In this document: positions 59,642 through 64,000 of the stretch, one piece after another
Position numbering within the stretch: the stretch's first letter is position 1
Layout: each line of letters starts with the position of its first letter
Origin: Clusia tigrina
Taxonomy: Eukaryota; Arthropoda; Insecta; Diptera; Clusiidae
Assembly: GCA_920105625.2 (NCBI GenBank)
Contig: OV050033.1
Span: 18,930,001 to 18,994,000, forward strand
Reading direction: 5' to 3'
DNA length: 64,000 nucleotides
The notes under the pieces: generated by a model
Database searches by the model: none
The model's input: the letters and a program-made list of their open reading frames with translations, nothing else
What the model was told of the DNA's origin: nothing
Made by a program: the position numbers and the translations under genes

Positions 59642-59787
59642 TATTATTATTATTATATCTTACACCATAATTAATTATGAGTGCAAGATGTTGGGGGAAT
59701 GAATACTAACTACAGAGGCTTTCGACTCGAAGAGAAAGGATTTTATAGAAAGAGGCATTTTGGAGACCAAGCCTGCGATCCTCGGGC
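59642..59787 (-). mobile_element. tRNA-headed SINE, 5'-truncated with internal deletion (copy 7)
   Basis: On the minus strand it has the family body, ATAATTAATTATGG and (TAA)n tail. The head is cut off, and part of the B-box region is missing compared with copy 3. TTAAATTTTCAT flanks it exactly (59630-59641 and 59788-59799). Confidence 0.85.
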
Positions 59788-59799
59788 TTAAATTTTCAT

Positions 59800-61372
59800 A
59801 TATTAAGCTCATTCTCTTTTCCAACTTTAAAAAGTTACTTTTCTTACATCATTTTGTGGGATAACCAGATTTAACGCACTACTCCACAATAACCAAGCTT
59901 CTCTGATGTTTCCCCTCTGTAAAGGTTGCAGGGAAATGTGAATGGCTCGAAGTTACCTCACTGATATTTTGAGAGACGCACATGCATTCGATATTGCCTC
60001 AGGCATCGTTGTATGAGTGAACCTGTTCTTCATCCAAATCAATTAATCAAAATCACTGACAGAGTTATGGACACAAACTAGGAATGTGGTAGTGACATTG
60101 CCGTGCTGGTACGGTGCAACACGAAACCGCCAAAACTTGCTTCTACTTCCTTGCACTGTTTTTCATTTACATCAAAGTGCAAAAGGAACTGAAGCGCAAC
60201 ACTTAATCGCGTAATATCCTGTCTTAAATCAATTGAAATGGCTCAATTACACTCGCGGAGCACAAAACAAAAAACGAATGGCAAAAGAAGATTGTTTGCC
60301 ACTGAATAATGCATGAGTAGTAGTTTAGACTGCGGTTGGGCACATGTACACAAGTGTGGTTGGATGTGTGGGTGGGGTGGTGCATGGCTGCGCAAATAGA
60401 TTCGTGTGAATGCAGTTGGCTGTGTTGGAGTACAGGATTGCTGTGGCTTTAAATACGTTGGATAATAAAATTCGAACAAAATTGGCTTTCGGCTATTTAT
60501 GTGGGGATGTGTACGAATACTTCATGCGCATACTGTGCTCCTTATACCAATCGCATTAAATGCCAATACAGTGACAGCTTGAAAAAATACGTCATTCTTA
60601 AGTGCAGTCCGCTAGTCTGGCAGCATTTGATTTATGCCGGGAGTGGGGTTGTTGCTTAATTTTATCTCTGTTCGTGCGGTTTAAGTAGACGCCTGGAATT
60701 TCCGTCCAGCTTAAAACTAAACATATGAGGATAAGTTAAAAATGCGAAACTAAATATAAATAAAAACTAGCGGTGACGGAGTGCAATTGCAGAGGAATTT
60801 AATCAACGGAAAATACTTTTTAATGGGACGTGCGCGTTTGCTGTTTCTGCACTTGGGCACATTTCAAATATATTAAAATGAAATTTTAAATTGGAAGAAA
60901 ATATATGAAGCTAGCGATTCAAGCACTGAAAGCCTCTTCTGAACTCTCTCTTTTTCTCAGTTAAGGCAAACATTTACTTCCTCTCCTTGCTCCCATTATG
61001 AATACTCGTCAAGCTGAAATTTCACTGGTGCCCAAGCCCTCCGAGTCTGCATGGCAAATGAGTCCAACGTTCACGTTCATTTAGCGAACTCAATGCAAAC
61101 GACGCCGCCACCGCCGCCGCCGTTGCCGCCATCGACTGCAGCGAAAGTAAATATTTGCCTTCAATTTACAATAAACGCCAAGGACGAAGGATATTTGCTT
61201 TCGTTTTAACTGCTGCTGGTGCTGATGTTAGCCTTGAAGTGGCAATTGCTGCTTTCATTACGGTTACTTAAGCTGACTGCGTGACTTATGTGCTTGTCAG
61301 TGATGATGTTGCTGTTGTTGTGTTGGCGTCGTCTGCGGTGGCGGCGGTGGCATACCCGATGATACCCCGGGG
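59800..61372. other. Probable 3' flank or UTR of the gene at 61.4 kb
   Basis: No other gene seen. A CCG/GCC-rich tract lies at about 61085-61135. No polyadenylation hexamer could be assigned on the minus strand with confidence. Confidence 0.4.
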
Positions 61373-61911
61373 TCAGTTAACACTGACCAGCGGTTCCATA
61401 GTGGCCAAATGCAGCAACTGCTGCTGCCTGCGCTCAGCCTGGCCGACAGCAGTGGCATTGGGAGGCGGCGGCAGCACAACAACAACAGCGTCCGCCGGCA
61501 GCGGTGTACGCGCGGGCGTCGCTGGCATCACCGATGATGTTGCAGATGGCGCTCCTGGCGGTATTACAGTAGCAGCGGCGGCCACAGCTGCCAAGGCAGT
61601 GGCGGTGCTGCGTCCGTTGGCAGGGGAGGCGCTGTACATGATGCCGCCTAAGGTGGGCGGCTCCTTAGTGGGCGGTGGCGGTGCCGGCGGCAATACGAGC
61701 TCATCAATTGTACAAACGCGCACATCATTGGGAAATTTAAAATTTATTTCGTTGTTACCCTCGCCGTCGTCTCCACCGGCAGTGGCACCGCCACCGCCTC
61801 CACCACAACCACTGCTACTGCCGCCACTGCCATTGTTCGTTTTGGTAGTCCCGTTGCCGTTGGCGTTGGTTGTGGATGCTTCCGAATTCTTCTCCAAACA
61901 TTTGCCTTCGC
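61373..61911 (-). CDS. Last coding exon of an unidentified low-complexity protein (partial)
   Basis: The frame opens at a good acceptor (pyrimidine tract then CCCGCAG, AG at 61913-61912) and runs 539 nt to TGA at 61373. The preceding exon must end one base into a codon and lies beyond view. The 179 residues start EGKCLEKNSEAS and pass through Asn/Gly/Ser-rich runs. A non-repetitive core follows, NNEINFKFPNDVRVCTIDEL, then Pro- and Ala-rich tracts and an end in MEPLVSVN. It has no signal or membrane segment, so it looks like a cytoplasmic tail. The opposite strand is also open, a side effect of the GC-rich repeats. In Drosophila the adhesion gene Fas3 lies near Arr1 and has alternative cytoplasmic tails, so it is one candidate. 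That is a guess from position. Confidence 0.5.
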
Positions 61912-64000
61912 CTGCGGGAATAAAGATAAATGTAGCAAGTGAGAGAATTTTTTAAAGCACTCTTTTTTATATTTGTGTGGGTTTAAATGTCTGTCCGTGG
62001 GTATGTGTGTGTGTGTATGTTTGTGTGTGTATGTGTGTGTCGGTGTGGTTGAAGGAGCATATTTATCACAGGAATTGTAATGAAGAGTTTGTGCGCCACA
62101 ACAAATACCGAAAAGTACTTTCAATGCGCGCATCCTTTCCAATATTTCTTGTTTACTACTTTTTGCACTTTTTCCGCTGTTTTTGTTGGCCCTTTCCATT
62201 TGCGTCTTTATCTGTTTTCTCTTGTTTTTTTTTTCTTTTTTGCATTTTTGTTTAATTGCCTGTGGAAATGTTTTCGCTGCGGATTTTCCAAAGTTCTCGA
62301 AAGTTTTCTTCCGTTTGCCATTGGCTGAATTCTATTGGAAAAAGGCTCACCCAAGAAAAGGGATAAGTGCTGAAAGCGCTCCACTGTGGCTGCATTTTGG
62401 CACTGGCCAAAGGAATTGATCCGCTTCCTGCTCGTAAACGGAAAAAGGAGCAACGGTATCGGAAATAAATAAATTTGAAAAGGATTCTCTGGGTTAATTT
62501 AAAATATACAACAAGGAAAGAACATTTAAAGAGAACTATTTTGGCCAAAGTACAAATATTTACTAATCAGTTCAAATAAATAAATCTGTTGAGGCTTAAA
62601 TTTAATTTGTAGGAGAAATAAGGATGGAGTATTTCTAAATGAGAACTTGCCACTATAATGATTATCGATGTTCTGCTACTATTAAATACATTCAATACGT
62701 CATTCAAGGACAAATTTTATGGAATAAGTGTGGATATTAGATACGAATTTCTGTACAATATTTTGATTTTAATGTTTATTCTACTATTTTATATATAACC
62801 AGGCGGTATAGGATTTTCCCATAGGGACATTAGCATTTTCTGACTGGGCAAATGTGCAGATCTTTTGGAGTGATTTTTTCACAAACATTGAAATGAGCCC
62901 AGAAATGTAAACAATCGCACCAAGTTTAAAAAACTTGGTTGAACTTATCATCAACATAACATTTTGTTTAAATTCGGCGTAGGCTTCGTAGTTTGAGTGA
63001 AGTGTTGATCGTCCAGCTACAAGTAGCCGCCTCAGTAGTGGAGACAATGCTGCCAGTTCGCCACTGTAATGGTTGCTTAAACGCCAACCTTAGGGAAAGT
63101 GTGACTAAGAGCCCATATCTTTCAATTTACCTGCTTTCATAAGTAATTCGCTTCCACCCATTTACCCACCCAACGGTTAACACCAGATCTGAAGCCGTGA
63201 GACCATTGACACCATTGACGTTTCGCTGTTAAAAGGCTTTGACAAATTTTAAGGGGAAGCCAATATGTGCAAGAGTTCTCAGTGCCCATTGCATCAATAG
63301 AATGCGAATGTGTATTTTGGTGCGGTATGGGGATTGGTTCTCTCTTCTTTGAGAATGAACCAGGACGACCATTAACCGGTAACCACAAAATGTGCGGCGC
63401 AGTGATTCTTCATTTATGGAGGAGCACCAATAAAATTCACACACCAGTGTTGATCTATTTGTTGTGACCCCACTAAACCAGTTTACTCAATGTTTAAGAA
63501 TGGTGTAAATGAAGGATGTTTATAAGTTGTATTTTAAAAGATTAGTTATAAATATCAGCTATTCTAATTGGGGCCACTGGTGTCGAATATCACTCCTGCA
63601 AAGGTGTCACTCATAATTCCAGTTGAACCATTCTTTGCAAAAGTCCTCTACACTAAATTGTATACAACAAAAGGGCATACGAGTACATCATTCCAAAAAC
63701 GTTGCTGACAAATGGGAGGGCGAAAATAATGCTATTGTAATCGACACTCCTGACATCTCTTTAGCGCTATAGTAAGTTTTATGTTTGTGGACAGTGGGCA
63801 CAGTCTCCTGCTGCCTGAGTTCTCACAAAGAATTTCATTGTTGTTGCTGCCAAAACATACAGAATAATTATTCAATTGAATACATGTCAATTATTCCCTA
63901 ACTCAGCTGACAAGTGCAATCCCGGTCGCTTTGAAACATGATCGTTATTATTCTACATTTTGGATTATCATGTCACTCCTCAACCCTCCTCCTATATATG
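61912..64000. other. Intron or upstream sequence of the 61.4-kb gene
   Basis: Contains a TG microsatellite (about 61998-62045) and AT-rich sequence. I could not identify an upstream coding exon on the minus strand within the window. Confidence 0.45.

Noticed and set aside
61281..61955. 224-codon plus-strand frame opposite the 61.4-kb exon
   Set aside because: It is the shadow of a GC-rich, repeat-coded minus exon, with no conserved core and no start context. The minus strand has the good splice acceptor.

Overview
The window is eukaryotic and almost certainly comes from a higher fly, most likely a tephritid or related non-Drosophila dipteran (inference). It is AT-rich and gene-poor, its genes carry short GT-AG introns, and it is littered with decayed insect retrotransposons and mariner-type transposons. 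Four protein-coding loci can be supported, all on the minus strand. Going left to right, which is downstream to upstream for these genes, they are: two tandem CD36-family scavenger receptor genes (14035-15983, 484 aa, and 19440-21154, 496 aa) with identical exon layout; a complete visual arrestin gene, Arr1 (29197-30828, 364 aa), with a recognisable photoreceptor-type promoter at about 31.05-31.11 kb; and the last coding exon of an unidentified low-complexity protein (61373-61911) whose body lies beyond the right edge.

From memory, Drosophila has the carotenoid-uptake receptor gene ninaD and a second CD36-family gene in cytological region 36E-F of 2L, near Arr1. The block therefore looks like conserved synteny. 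A carotenoid or lipid receptor pair next to an arrestin would join supply of visual chromophore to shut-off of rhodopsin signalling. Orthology of the CD36 genes has not been tested. One of them (14.0-16.0 kb) has lost both cysteines of a disulfide that its neighbour keeps.

The left third (1-13.8 kb) is repeat-rich. It holds three LINE fragments, a TA-flanked MITE-like element, a solo LTR with ATAT target duplication, a degenerate tandem array split by a SINE insertion, a long fold-back element, and a 56-bp tandem array with higher-order structure. The stretch from 31.1 to 61.3 kb has no recognisable host gene. It contains a dead mariner, a LINE fragment with a YADD box, simple repeats and further SINE copies. 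Seven copies of one tRNA-headed SINE with (TAA)n tail occur across the window, five of them with target-site duplications.

I found no CRISPR, operon, phage or other prokaryotic feature, and no intact tRNA or rRNA gene. The points most worth following up are the paired cysteine loss, the Arr1 promoter grammar, the SINE family, a long orphan reading frame at 45.4-46.1 kb, and an 8-bp motif that recurs mostly on one strand.
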